A stretch of 64,000 nucleotides of DNA from Eisenbergiella porci (GCF_009696275.1 NZ_VUMI01000013.1:1-64000); one strand, 5' to 3'. Counted from the stretch's first letter, positions 7,151 to 15,713 are shown. The notes: generated from the sequence alone by a model not told the origin. Translations and numbers: made by a program.

Positions 7151-8530
7151 CTATTTTAAGGTTTCCAGGATAACATCCACTGTCATTTCCTGATATTCAT
7201 CCTGCACCTGGCGCATGACGGTGAGGGTGATTTGGGAATCAGGGAGGAGCGTCATCATTTCTTCCTTGTATTCTTTGAATGAAGTGATTTCCTCAGTTCC
7301 CATTTTTACAATTACGTCTCCGCTTTGGATGCCCGCAACCATAGCGGGGGAATCCATCACGATGCCGGTTATGTAGGCGCCTGCGGGGACACCCTGGGAT
7401 TCCTGGATTTCAGCAGGGACATCGGTTCCGTATATGCCCAGCGTGGCCATGGGCTGGCCGTTGGAAAGCTTTTCAATGTTGTTTTTCAGGTCGCTGATAC
7501 CCAGGGCGGATATCAGGTTTTTGGCGTCGCTGCTGTTATTGCGCTGGCTGATAATGCCCAGCACCTGGCCGTTTAAGTTGATGATAACACCGCTGCCGTT
7601 TGTGCTCCCGTAAATATCGGTAGTGAGCAGGTGGTAGTTGCCGTCGGTGAGGTTAAGAACGGTATCCATGGAGGTTATGATGCCGTAGGCCACGGAGTTG
7701 GCTGTTCCCATGGGACGGCCCAGGGCGATGACCGGCGTGGCAAGGAGGCCGCTGCCGCTGTTGGAGCTGCCGAGCTTTGCCGCTTTAATCGCTTCTTTTG
7801 TCTCGTCGCTGATGTCGCTCAGGCTGACGCAGATGACTGCCAGTCCGGTGGTCGGATCGGACTGTTTTACGGTGGCTGTGGCCTGGGTGTTATCGCAGAA
7901 GGTGACGTGTACCTTTTCCGCCTGTTCCACGATTTCTTTTTCGGTGAGGATCATGAGCTCCTTGCCGTTATCGGCCACGATCAGGCCTGCTGTCTGGCCT
8001 TTGTTTTCATAGGTGTTGTTCAGCCAATCCACATCGGAAACAACGCCGGTTACGGTGACCATGGATTTGGCGCCGTCCTGGGCCAGCTTGTAGAGGTTGC
8101 TGTACAGCTTCTGGTAATCGGACACGCTCATATCCACCTTCTGGACAACGGTGGAGGCGATGGGCGCGGATTCCTTTTCTTCTTCGGTTTCAGTTTCCAG
8201 AACCATGTCCTCGGGAAGCATTTCTTCATTTTCCGCTTCCTCCTGGAGCTGCACAGGGGCGGGTTCCTCCTCGGGGTACAGCCAGTTGCTGAAAACAGGC
8301 TCCAGCACAAGAAAAGTAAAGCATGCGATAAGGCCGAAAATCACTGCCATGGAGGCGGTGATCATGGTTCTTTTCAGCAGCTTTCTCTTGTTGATGGGGC
8401 GTTCCTTTACTTTTTCCTTGATAAAATCAATGTCCCTGCTGGAGGCCCCGGAGGCAGGCTCCGACAGGTTTGAGCCTCCGCCTGATTCCGGTTCGGGGAC
8501 GGATGTTTTATCCCGTTTATTATCTGACAT
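7151..8530 (-). CDS. HtrA/DegP-like membrane protein, predicted proteolytically inactive
   Basis: 459 residues. A polar N-terminal tail (1-52), one membrane segment (about 53-73, ITASMAVIFGLIACFTFLVL), an acidic Glu-rich linker, a trypsin-like fold (about 150-345) and a C-terminal PDZ domain (about 365-455, GAYITGIVMDSPAMVAGIQSGD). The Asp region DPTTGLAVI is retained, but the His normally found in an ATNHHV-type motif is absent (ILTEKEIV), and the usual GNSGGP loop reads GSTNGSG with Asn where the nucleophile Ser belongs. Overall architecture matches surface HtrA proteins, so this is probably a non-catalytic binding or chaperone-like relative. Substrate and role are unknown. Confidence 0.85.
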   Translation of the reverse strand: MSDNKRDKTSVPEPESGGGSNLSEPASGASSRDIDFIKEKVKERPINKRKLLKRTMITASMAVIFGLIACFTFLVLEPVFSNWLYPEEEPAPVQLQEEAENEEMLPEDMVLETETEEEKESAPIASTVVQKVDMSVSDYQKLYSNLYKLAQDGAKSMVTVTGVVSDVDWLNNTYENKGQTAGLIVADNGKELMILTEKEIVEQAEKVHVTFCDNTQATATVKQSDPTTGLAVICVSLSDISDETKEAIKAAKLGSSNSGSGLLATPVIALGRPMGTANSVAYGIITSMDTVLNLTDGNYHLLTTDIYGSTNGSGVIINLNGQVLGIISQRNNSSDAKNLISALGISDLKNNIEKLSNGQPMATLGIYGTDVPAEIQESQGVPAGAYITGIVMDSPAMVAGIQSGDVIVKMGTEEITSFKEYKEEMMTLLPDSQITLTVMRQVQDEYQEMTVDVILETLK

Positions 8531-8916
8531 TCTTTTTACTATCCTCTTATTTTTGCCTGAAACTTTTTATCCCGCAGACAACGAGACCAGCGGACTTGCC
8601 CGCAGAAAACCGGAAGTCCTTCTGTCCGTCCGGCGGCGGCCGCGAAGGGTAAATACATGCTGGTTTTCGTTGGATGCAAATATCCATGCCCTCGCAAACC
8701 GCTTCTTAACGGGCGGATATCCGTCACTACCCAAGAAACTGATCAGTTACAGTTTATGTTCTTTTCCGTTGGAAAAGAAGAAAAACCTGCTGGCTTTTCT
8801 TTAACAGTATATCCGATTGGCCGTGGCTTGTAAAGGCTTGGCTAGGCTTTCCGGGCCGGAAATGAGCCGTTTTTCGACGGTTGGCCGGATGGGCAGCCGG
8901 AGTCATTTCCTAATTT
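8531..8916. other. Intergenic, nothing convincing
   Basis: 386 bases between the HtrA-like gene and the GNAT gene. Only short palindromes (for example ACTGATCAGT) and no gene, terminator with T-run or clear promoter were recognised. Confidence 0.4.
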
Positions 8917-9480
8917 TTATCTGTTTTGAAAATAGTCCTGCGCCAGGATGCCGTACATACAGCTGTCGCAGATGCCCTGATTATTCCGGTCGGCCTGGCG
9001 GAGGATTCCTTCCGGTTTCATGCCGCATTTCGCCATCACTTTCCCGGAGTTGGGATTATTGGAATCATGTCTGCATTCCACTCTGTTTGCACCCACTTCT
9101 TCCATAAAGAAGCGGATAATTTCTGCCAGAGCTTCCGATGTGATTCCCTGATGCCACCAGCTTCGCCCGATGCAGTAACCGATATGTACCATATTAATAT
9201 CTTCCTGCTGGTGTACCACTGCAATGCTGCCGATGGGGAAATCCCCGTTTTCCTTCAGGACAATGGCCCACTGGTATGCATCATTGTCTGCATATGCGTC
9301 GTTCCAGCTTTGCAGGATAAATCTGCTGATTTCCACATTTCCGTGGACGGGCCAGGTGAGGAATTTTGTCACCTCCGGATCGTTGGCCCAGTTGTCATAC
9401 ATGGCCTGTGCGTCATCCAAACGGAAGCGGCGAAGGATGAGACGGTTGGTCTCCAGGGTTATGGTTCCTTTATGATTCAT
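8917..9480 (-). CDS. GNAT-family N-acetyltransferase (RimJ/RimL type)
   Basis: 187 residues. It begins TLETNRLILRRFRLDDAQAMYDNW, typical of RimJ/RimL-like acetyltransferases, and carries the acetyl-CoA loop region IGYCIGRSWWHQGITSEALAEI and the C-terminal VECRHDSNNPNSGKVMAKCGMKPEG. These enzymes transfer acetyl from acetyl-CoA to amines; the substrate here is unknown. The ATG at 9480 is chosen because AAGGAG lies 7 bases upstream; the frame is open further upstream but without a ribosome site. It is preceded by a promoter at 9625-9653. Confidence 0.88.
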   Translation of the reverse strand: MNHKGTITLETNRLILRRFRLDDAQAMYDNWANDPEVTKFLTWPVHGNVEISRFILQSWNDAYADNDAYQWAIVLKENGDFPIGSIAVVHQQEDINMVHIGYCIGRSWWHQGITSEALAEIIRFFMEEVGANRVECRHDSNNPNSGKVMAKCGMKPEGILRQADRNNQGICDSCMYGILAQDYFQNR

Positions 9481-9573
9481 ATTTTTTCTCCTTTTTTGGT
9501 TTCTCAGAGGTAAACTTCGTATGAAGGCAAACCTCCACACAGGCAGTCTGCTCTGGTTCAGCCTGCTGCCTAT

Positions 9574-9662
9574 CGTAATAAAAAATGTACGGAAAGCAGC
9601 ATCTCTTCCAGTTTCGTACCACTAATAGTAGCAAATAGACATAGGTTTTTCAACTCTATTTT
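9574..9662 (-). promoter_or_regulatory. Promoter with adjoining terminator-like remnant
   Basis: Minus strand: -35 TTGAAA (9648-9653), 17-base spacer, -10 TACTAT (9625-9630). About 35 of 43 bases here match the promoter at 13371-13413. Immediately downstream lies a segment (9577-9600) closely resembling the 3' half of the terminator at 12692-12745, with CGGAAAGCAGCAT in common and an A/T run. The pair looks like the promoter and terminator of a lost gene fused together; today the promoter could feed the GNAT gene at 9480. Confidence 0.65.
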
Positions 9663-9683
9663 TGCCTCCCTTTTGCATTGTAA

Positions 9684-9725
9684 ATATTAAAATGGCCATG
9701 GAATTATCCACCGCCATTTTAATAT
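9684..9725. repeat. 13-bp inverted repeat
   Basis: ATATTAAAATGGC (9684-9696) and GCCATTTTAATAT (9713-9725) are perfect complements around a 16-base loop. It lies between the truncated hydrolase gene and the promoter at 9.65 kb. No strong T-run follows on either strand; role unknown. Confidence 0.65.
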
Positions 9726-9781
9726 ACCTGTATTTAAGTAACTCTCCCGTTTTTTCACAGTTGCTTATCACTATTCCGTGT

Positions 9782-10930
9782 TTATTTTTCCAACCTCTGC
9801 GCCGCAATCCAGTCTATAATAGCCACCGGCCTTCCGCCATAAATAACCGGTTTCCCATCAAAATCTACAGTACACTGGTTGTTTAACATGGGGATCCAGG
9901 ACCAATGCCCGCTATAAGCATAAGGCGTGCCGTCTTCATTATAATACAGGCCGGTCTGATCCGTAATATGATCCCAGAAAGTAAAATGAATATTCTCCCC
10001 GCCCGCCGCGATCAGTCTCTTATAGGTAGGAACCACGTACTGGTCCGGCGCCACCACCGGGTCATCCTTGGCATGGGTAAACCAAATTGGTTTTGCCGCA
10101 ATATTGGCTATATCCTCCTCCGTGATAAAGTTATCCCCCAGGGCTTCGCACACAGGGAATACAGCCGCGTATCTGTCGGGATTACGAATCAGCATCTTCA
10201 TGGTCATGAAGCCGCCGTTGGAATCCCCTCCCAGATAAATCCTGCTTGTATCAATTTCCTCATGTGCCCCGATAAAATCAGCAATCAGCCGTTCCAGGGG
10301 TTCCACATATATGGAAACGCCGTCAAGAGTGTATTCACCGCTTCCGTTATCCATCCACATGGTAGGGGTCTGGGGCGCCAGCAGATATGCACCGCCAAAC
10401 AGCTCCTGGATATCCGGGGAAATCAGGTTCACCACCTTGTTGCCCGTGGCCGCAATCAAGGGCTCCATTCCACCTTCTCCTGCACCATGCAGCCATATCA
10501 GCAGAGGGACCTTATGCTCATCCGCTTCCTCCGGACGATAAAAGCAATAGGACAGCGAAGCTTCCGGATCCTCATGCACTGCAGTCTGCAAAAGCTCCCC
10601 ATAGATAAAACGGTTCCCATCATTTTTGTCGAACACAAGCCCTTCCAGCATACCCTCTTCGGTTTCGATGTGAGTCAACTGTTCAATTGTATAAGCTATA
10701 TCCACGGTTACGTTAAACCTTCCGTCAAAACGAATGGTGGAGCCAATCCCTTCTCTAGGATCACAGTACATGCAAAGAGTAATATATTTCCCCTCATCGT
10801 CACGGCTGCCATCAGCATCGGACACATACAAATCCGTAATCCGCCTCGTTCCCTTCATAGAATCATCAGGTTTTTGCCCCATAAATACAGGCCAGACAAA
10901 ATCCTCTCCTGACACTGCGGTGCGTTTCAC
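9782..10930 (-). pseudogene. Prolyl-oligopeptidase-type alpha/beta hydrolase, 5' truncated
   Basis: 382 codons from a GTG. It contains the oxyanion motif LIWLHGAGEGG, nucleophile elbow GGDSNGG, a DDPVV acid region and a C-terminal His in GHWSWIP or DHITD; related esterases act on polysaccharide-linked esters. The frame continues upstream as NLRVSVKRT, which fits the family, but ends at a TAA inside the palindrome at 10946. The N-terminal Ig-like part of the family (roughly 40-60 residues) is therefore missing, and no ribosome site precedes the GTG. I regard it as a truncated gene; a shortened functional product cannot be excluded. Confidence 0.7.
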
Positions 10931-10945
10931 TGAAACACGAAGATT

Positions 10946-10965
10946 TTAGACCGATGTCGGTCTAA
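10946..10965. promoter_or_regulatory. 20-bp palindrome resembling a TetR-type operator
   Basis: TTAGACCGATGTCGGTCTAA has 9-bp perfect arms around a TG centre. Its form resembles operators of TetR/AcrR regulators in Firmicutes, but no TetR gene lies nearby. It sits exactly between two hydrolase genes that both lack their 5' ends. Confidence 0.5.
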
Positions 10966-11001
10966 TATTTTTTTGTCCCATTAATTGATACTCCGCTTAC
11001 A

Positions 11002-11859
11002 TTGCTTTCTGGAATTACCTTTGCAAGAGTTCCTTATTGGTTTCCTTTTTTTGATTATAGGGATTTGAAAATGGACATCATATTACCCTTTCGACCTGAT
11101 GAGGAGGGAAAAAGGCCGCTTCTTGTATGGATCTGCGGCGGCGCATGGATGACTATGGAGCGCAGTGCCCATCTCCCGTGGCTCATGAATTTTGCACGCC
11201 GGGGCTATTCTGTTGCCAGTGTGGAATATCGTATGTCCAACAGCTGTCATTTTCCGGGACAGTTGGAGGATATAAAAAAAGCAATCCGTTATCTGAGGGC
11301 TCATGCCGGAGAATTTGGAATTGATGCCGACAGGATAATCGTTGGAGGCGAATCCGCCGGTGCTCACCTGGCGGCAATGGCCGGTGTTACCAATGACAAA
11401 AGAGAATTCGATAAAGGAGAATATTTGGAATATACCAGCCGGGTTCAGGCGGTTATCGACTACTACGGCCCCGCATCCTTCACGCTGAAGGCAAAGGATG
11501 CGCCGGAAATAAATGAATCGGAGCAACCGGACTTTCTAAAAGGGCCGTCTCCTGTAGCAATGCTTCTAGGATATGAGCCTGCTAATGATCCGGAAAAAGC
11601 AGATACTGCTGCTCCTCTTTCCTATATCAATCCCTCTACGCCTCCTTTCTTTATCGCTCATGGCACGCAGGATATCATTGTACCCATAGAAAACAGCGAT
11701 GCACTCTGCACCGCGCTTGAAAAAAACAAGGTACCGGCAGAATTCTGGACAATTCAGGGGGCGGGACATGCCGACTCCCGATTTTATCAGAAAGAAATGG
11801 CTGACAGAATCATGGATTTCCTGGAAAGAGTATTGAAGCGCGAAAAGGGCATGGAATGA
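11002..11859 (+). CDS. Alpha/beta hydrolase (esterase/lipase), probably 5' truncated
   Basis: 285 codons from a TTG. Motifs: oxyanion WICGGAW (about 43-49), nucleophile GGESAGAHLA, acid in HGTQDIIVP and His in GAGHADSRFY. This is the HSL/acetyl-esterase-like fold. It is closely similar to the neighbouring damaged copy at 11900, whose intact start (MRNNIDIPVKEQVVTLIPSV) shows this gene should begin about 20 residues earlier. Here the upstream frame has no ATG or GTG, no ribosome site, and stops at a TAA in the palindrome at 10946. The catalytic part is complete, so a product from TTG is possible, but the start looks lost. Confidence 0.7.
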   Translation: MLSGITFARVPYWFPFFDYRDLKMDIILPFRPDEEGKRPLLVWICGGAWMTMERSAHLPWLMNFARRGYSVASVEYRMSNSCHFPGQLEDIKKAIRYLRAHAGEFGIDADRIIVGGESAGAHLAAMAGVTNDKREFDKGEYLEYTSRVQAVIDYYGPASFTLKAKDAPEINESEQPDFLKGPSPVAMLLGYEPANDPEKADTAAPLSYINPSTPPFFIAHGTQDIIVPIENSDALCTALEKNKVPAEFWTIQGAGHADSRFYQKEMADRIMDFLERVLKREKGME

Positions 11860-11899
11860 TATCTCCACCCAGGTAATACTAAAAAGAGAGGAAAAGGCT

Positions 11900-12677
11900 A
11901 TGAGAAATAATATTGATATCCCTGTAAAAGAACAGGTGGTCACCCTGATTCCCAGTGTGACCTTTGCACAGGTTCCATATTGGTTTCCTTTTTATAATTA
12001 TAAGGATTTAAAAATGGATATTCTGGGTTCATTTGGAGGCCCATGTTGCTGCAAGCATTGAATACCGCCTTTCCAATAGCGTTCATTTCCCGGCACAGAT
12101 TGAGGATGTTAAAAAGGCATTTCGTTTTTTAAGGGCGCATGCTGATGAATATGGTATTGATCCGAACAGAGTAGCCATAGGCGGCGAATCTGCAGGAGGA
12201 AACCTGGCTACCATGGTGGGTGTTACCAATGGTAGCCGTGAATTTGATATAGGCGAATATACGGAGCAATCCAGCCAGGTTTCTGCCGTCATCAACTATT
12301 ACGGCCCGGCTTTCCTGAAACAGAAGCATGGGACGCAATCCATGAACGGAGTCCCTCTGCCGGAAACGACAGGATATTCCCGTACCATCCGACTACTGGG
12401 CTTCGATCCTGAAAAAGAACCTGATCGAGCGGCAAGGACAGCCGCTCAATACTATATTAATAAAAATACAATTCCCTTTTTCCTGGCCCATGGAACAGGT
12501 GATACGCTGGTGGATATTTCAGGCAGTAATGAATTCTGCGACATTCTGACGCAGAACAATGTGCCGGTGGAATATTACCGCATTAAAAATGCCGCACATA
12601 TGGGCATGGAGTTTTATCAGGATGAAATGTCACAGAGAATTCTGGCATTCCTTAATAAAACATTAATTGTTAAGTAG
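11900..12677 (+). pseudogene. Alpha/beta hydrolase, internal deletion
   Basis: Starts at an ATG with a good ribosome site (AGAGGAAAAGG) and reads 39 codons matching the copy at 11002 (TFAQVPYWFPFYNYKDLKMDI). It then loses about 43 residues of family sequence, including the oxyanion CGGAW strand and the following helix, and shifts frame to a TGA. The remaining frame (from about 12033) resumes at VAASIEYRLSNSVHFPAQIEDVKKAFRF and keeps the nucleophile GGESAGGN, the acid region HGTGDTLVD and His in AAHMGMEFY. Without the oxyanion segment and in two frames it cannot make an active enzyme. It is a tandem paralogue of the gene at 11002. Confidence 0.85.
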
Positions 12678-12691
12678 GCGTCAGCCGGAAT

Positions 12692-12745
12692 AAAAAAAAC
12701 GTGCGGAAAGCAGCATTTTCCATCTTTTTTCTGCCCTTCCGCACG
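12692..12745 (-). terminator. Rho-independent terminator
   Basis: Minus strand: CGTGCGGAA (12737-12745) pairs with TTCCGCACG (12700-12708), followed by eight T (12692-12699). It ends the transcript of the 135-residue gene at 12755. Confidence 0.8.
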
Positions 12746-12754
12746 GCCGCTGTT

Positions 12755-13162
12755 CTATTCTGTTTCCGCTTTCCGCCTGTTTTTTTCCGCAATGACCTCT
12801 CTGGCCTTACGCACGCTTTCCACGTAAGCAGCATCCGGCGTTTCATACAGATATTTCGGGGCCAGGAATGCGGCGTCATAAAGCATTTCCAGCGCATCCT
12901 GCTGCTCCTGGTCCGGATGGGAGGGCGCTACCACGCGCGTCTGCCATACGGACATGCAGCGGGTATATTCCACCATCCAGAACAAAGGCTCCATGTTTTT
13001 TTCCATCTGTCCGTTAAGCGTGGCGGAGTCCTCTCCCGCGATTTCAATGAGCCTGCCGATGTGGGAAGGAAGAGGCTCATCCACCTCACCGTTGGGATGG
13101 ATCAAGCATTCGCAGTAGTCCTCATCCTCCCGGTGCGCATTGATAAATTCCATTACTTTCAT
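12755..13162 (-). CDS. Hypothetical protein
   Basis: 135 residues, not recognised. It is predicted soluble, acidic in the N-terminal half (INAHREDEDYCECLIHPNGEVDEPLPSH) and helical with basic Lys/Arg residues at the C-terminus (VRKAREVIAEKNRRKAE). There is no signal peptide or membrane segment. It has its own promoter (13376-13404), a 210-base leader and its own terminator (12692-12745), so it is monocistronic. The same promoter type and part of the terminator recur at 9.6 kb without the gene, suggesting a second copy was lost there. Confidence 0.7.
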   Translation of the reverse strand: MKVMEFINAHREDEDYCECLIHPNGEVDEPLPSHIGRLIEIAGEDSATLNGQMEKNMEPLFWMVEYTRCMSVWQTRVVAPSHPDQEQQDALEMLYDAAFLAPKYLYETPDAAYVESVRKAREVIAEKNRRKAETE

Positions 13163-13375
13163 TGATGCTGCCTTTCCCTGCAGCCGGGACCCGGCTTCCG
13201 CCTCTGTCCTTCCGGCGGGCCGTATCCCTGCAGTCAGTCTTATCCTTCGTTATAGAAATATGCCGCCTCCGGCAAATCATTGTCTGTCCCGAATTATGTT
13301 TGAAAATGTGTCAAGTCCCTGGCTGCTGTCTCTTCCACAATGTAAAATTCCGCAAGGCTTTCATACGTACCCCTA

Positions 13376-13404
13376 ATGGTAGCAAAAAGACGCGGTTTTT
13401 TCAA
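13376..13404 (-). promoter_or_regulatory. Sigma-A type promoter
   Basis: Minus strand: -35 TTGAAA (13399-13404), 17-base spacer, -10 TACCAT (13376-13381). The surrounding 43 bases are about 80% identical to the promoter at 9625-9653. It drives the hypothetical gene ending at 12755. Confidence 0.65.
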
Positions 13405-13444
13405 CACTATTTTTCCCTTCTTCTGCTGTTTCTGAAGCAATTCC

Positions 13445-13497
13445 GTAACGGTTCAGGCAGGTTAGCGCATTCACTGCGCAAACCGTGAGAAAACGTG
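13445..13497 (-). repeat. 53-bp dispersed intergenic repeat, copy 1
   Basis: Read on the minus strand it begins CACGTTTTCTCACGGT and ends CTGAACCGTTAC. About 43 of 53 bases match the plus-strand copy at 27263-27315. The inner part can pair ACGGTT with AACCGT around a GCGCA/TGCGC stem, so it is probably a structured intergenic element. Confidence 0.6.
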
Positions 13498-13573
13498 GTG
13501 GCAACAGTAAAATATCCATGTATGAATGCCTGCCCCGTTGCCCGCGGGTATAAATAATTATTCATAAAATATG

Positions 13574-13603
13574 AAAAACGGGCAGCTTCAATCCGGCTGC
13601 CCG
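13574..13603 (-). terminator. Rho-independent terminator
   Basis: Minus strand: CGGGCAGC and GCTGCCCG form an 8-bp stem (13579-13603) followed by TTTTT (13574-13578), just past the stop of the NifX-like gene. Confidence 0.85.
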
Positions 13604-13630
13604 CAAAACCTTCTTTATTTCTCTCCGATA

Positions 13631-14035
13631 TCAGTGATTTCCTCCGCAGCCATGCTTGTCCTCGCCGCAGGAATGCTCTCCGCAATTATGTCCGCCTTCA
13701 TGATGATGGCTGCACATGGTATCCGGATCATAAACAAGCTGCCCTGCAAGAAGTGCAGCAACATTGGCATCCGCATCTCCGGAAGCTCCCGGATAAAGCG
13801 TAATCCCAATCTCAGCCAGCGCTGTTCTGGCGCCTCCGCCGATACCGCCGCAGATCAGGGTATCCACATCCCTTTGCTTCAGGAAGCCTGCCAGCGCGCC
13901 ATGTCCGCTGCCAACTGCGCTTACTACCTGGAAATCCGTTACCTTCCCGTCTTCCACATTATAAATTTTAAAATTCTCACAATGCCCGAAATGCTGGAAT
14001 ACCTGTCCGTTTTCATAGGTTACTGCAATTTTCAT
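13631..14035 (-). CDS. NifX/NafY-type dinitrogenase iron-molybdenum cofactor domain protein
   Basis: 134 residues. Residues 1-105 match the NifB/NifX cofactor-carrier fold: MKIAVTYENGQVFQHFGHCENF, then a central DTLICGGIGGGARTALAEIGI. The last 27 residues are unusually rich in His and Cys (CSHHHEGGHNCGEHSCGED…), suggesting a metal-binding tail. Outside nitrogen fixers such proteins are common in Clostridia, with roles in metal or Fe-S handling that are mostly undefined. The ATG has GGAGG 8-9 bases upstream. It lies downstream of the damaged two-component genes on the same strand and has its own terminator. Confidence 0.85.
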   Translation of the reverse strand: MKIAVTYENGQVFQHFGHCENFKIYNVEDGKVTDFQVVSAVGSGHGALAGFLKQRDVDTLICGGIGGGARTALAEIGITLYPGASGDADANVAALLAGQLVYDPDTMCSHHHEGGHNCGEHSCGEDKHGCGGNH

Positions 14036-14074
14036 GATGAATACGCCTCCGTTATTTTTTATGCTAACTGTAGT

Positions 14075-14973
14075 CTACTCTTGTTTATGGCATATGTCAA
14101 TAACTCTCCCAATCTTATCAATGGAATATACCGGCAATTGATATATTATATTCAGTGCCGAAAGCACGGCAATGTGGTTTTTCATGTCATGATAAATCCG
14201 ATCCCTCTGCTGATAAAGCATGATCATTTCTTGATAGCTTTTCTCCGCCATCTCGTTCCGGATACTGAAATTCTCCAGTTCATTCTTCTTTTCCATATAC
14301 AAAAAACAATCGTCAGAATAAGAACAAACAAAATCAGTAAAGGGAAAAACACAAAATAAATATCAATCCGCCTCTTTTTCACTACAGAAAAATAGAAAAC
14401 CTGATCGCAATAAAGCAGTCCGATATGCTCCAACAAAACAAACACAGCGACCACCAGCTTGTACCGCACAAATATATTCTTGACAATCCCTTTATAATGG
14501 ACGGCTGCCAGCACAGCCCCCAGTACCAGCAGCCTGCTCACCGTCATCACAAACAGTCTCTCCGGGTTCAGGACCTTCTGGATAACGGCGACAAAATCCT
14601 CATCCCCTGTCGCCAGCTGCCCCAGGTAACCGGATAATACATCCAGGAAATAAACCGTCTCAAAATATAGTGCCGTCGCCAGTAACCCCTTCCAGAATCC
14701 CGTCCTGAAAAAAGCCAGCGCCGCAACCGTTACTGCCAGGATACATGCAAGCATAAAATAACGGGAATACATGGCGGTATCCTCCCGCTGCCATACCGTC
14801 AGTCCCGACAATACCACTATCATTATGCCAAGCAGCACGCTGTTCCACATTTTCTCGCTGCGTCTCTCGAAAAACATAAGAAAAATATAAAACACACCGC
14901 ACATTTCAGCGGCAGTAAGCAGCCACTGTGCAAGCCTCATTCCTATCATAGCCCTTATATCCTGTCCTTCCAA
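14075..14973 (-). pseudogene. AgrC-like sensor histidine kinase (GHKL type), frameshifted and truncated
   Basis: The first frame (249 codons from 14973) gives six or seven membrane segments like AgrC/VirS-type sensors. It loses frame in a run of six T near 14305: one extra T restores …IVFLYMEKKNELENFSIRNEMAEKSYQEM and the phospho-acceptor motif YHDMKNHIAVLSAL. The restored frame ends about 25 residues later, so the GHKL ATPase domain (normally about 130 residues) is missing. The receptor half overlaps the response-regulator gene by 19 bp. Two independent lesions make it non-functional. Confidence 0.85.
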
Positions 14974-15533
14974 AAATGAAGAAGCATCCTCTTCACCGTT
15001 TTCAAATAGGTCCTCCCCACAGGCAGCACATCACCGTTTCTCATGGTAAGATCCCGATCCGCCAGCCTGAGGATATGTTCTATATTAACAACAAATCCTC
15101 TTTCAATAAACATAAAATTTTCCGAATCCAGTTCCTCAAAAACAACCCGAAGCGGTTTTCTCACATGCACCTGCCTGTCCTGCAGTACGAGGACGGCATA
15201 CTTTTTCTCTCTGTACAGATAGATAATCTCATCATACTCCACACGTCCCTCCATTGCCAGCTCTGTATGGGAGGTCAGAAAAATAAGGCAGGCCTCCGGG
15301 GAATGCTCCCGTATTTTCTCCGCCAGTTCAAAGCCGTTCATTCCCGGCATTTCCACATCCAGAAAATAAACGTCCGAATCCCTTCCCTCTTTTAAATCAT
15401 ATATTACCATTTCCGGACTGCTGTAAAGCCGCAGCTCATGCATTCTGTTATTTGCATGGAAAAACTCTCTCACATATCTGCTGCATATAATATGAAAATT
15501 AGTATCATCATCAACCAGGGCTATCCTTATCAA
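14955..15533 (-). CDS. LytTR-family response regulator with internal deletion
   Basis: About 192 residues from a TTG at 15533 (preceded by GAGGGGAAAGAG); a longer GTG-started form from 15587 is possible. The receiver domain begins IRIALVDDD and has the phospho-acceptor Asp in VYFLDVEMPGMNGFELAE and the T/S region LIFLTSHTELAMEG. It then jumps directly to VEYDEIIYLYREKKYAVL, the start of the LytTR DNA-binding domain. The receiver's last strand-helix with its conserved Lys and the linker, about 40-45 residues, are missing in frame. LytTR RRs with GHKL sensors usually control peptide or quorum systems. Its partner kinase is also broken. Confidence 0.75.
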   Translation of the reverse strand: MIRIALVDDDTNFHIICSRYVREFFHANNRMHELRLYSSPEMVIYDLKEGRDSDVYFLDVEMPGMNGFELAEKIREHSPEACLIFLTSHTELAMEGRVEYDEIIYLYREKKYAVLVLQDRQVHVRKPLRVVFEELDSENFMFIERGFVVNIEHILRLADRDLTMRNGDVLPVGRTYLKTVKRMLLHFWKDRI

Positions 15534-15640
15534 ATTCTCTTTCCCCTCTTTTGCGGTCTGTATCTGCGCCGTACCGCTCTTTTTCACAGCTGTCCGGCGC
15601 TTTCACGATTATAGTTTTCTACATTTTAACAGTAAAATGC

Positions 15641-15713
15641 ATCATATTTGTTACATCTGACCCCAAAATGCAGCTTTTTGGTCGCAAAAAGCAGAAAAAA
15701 AGGTACAGTTAAG
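15641..15713. promoter_or_regulatory. Candidate LytTR binding region
   Basis: TACAGTTAAG at 15704-15713 matches the AgrA-type LytTR half-site, and an imperfect inverted pair GACCCCAAAA / TTTTTGGTC lies just before it. It lies between the LytTR regulator gene and mutS2, so it may be an autoregulatory site. Only one good half-site is visible. Confidence 0.3.
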
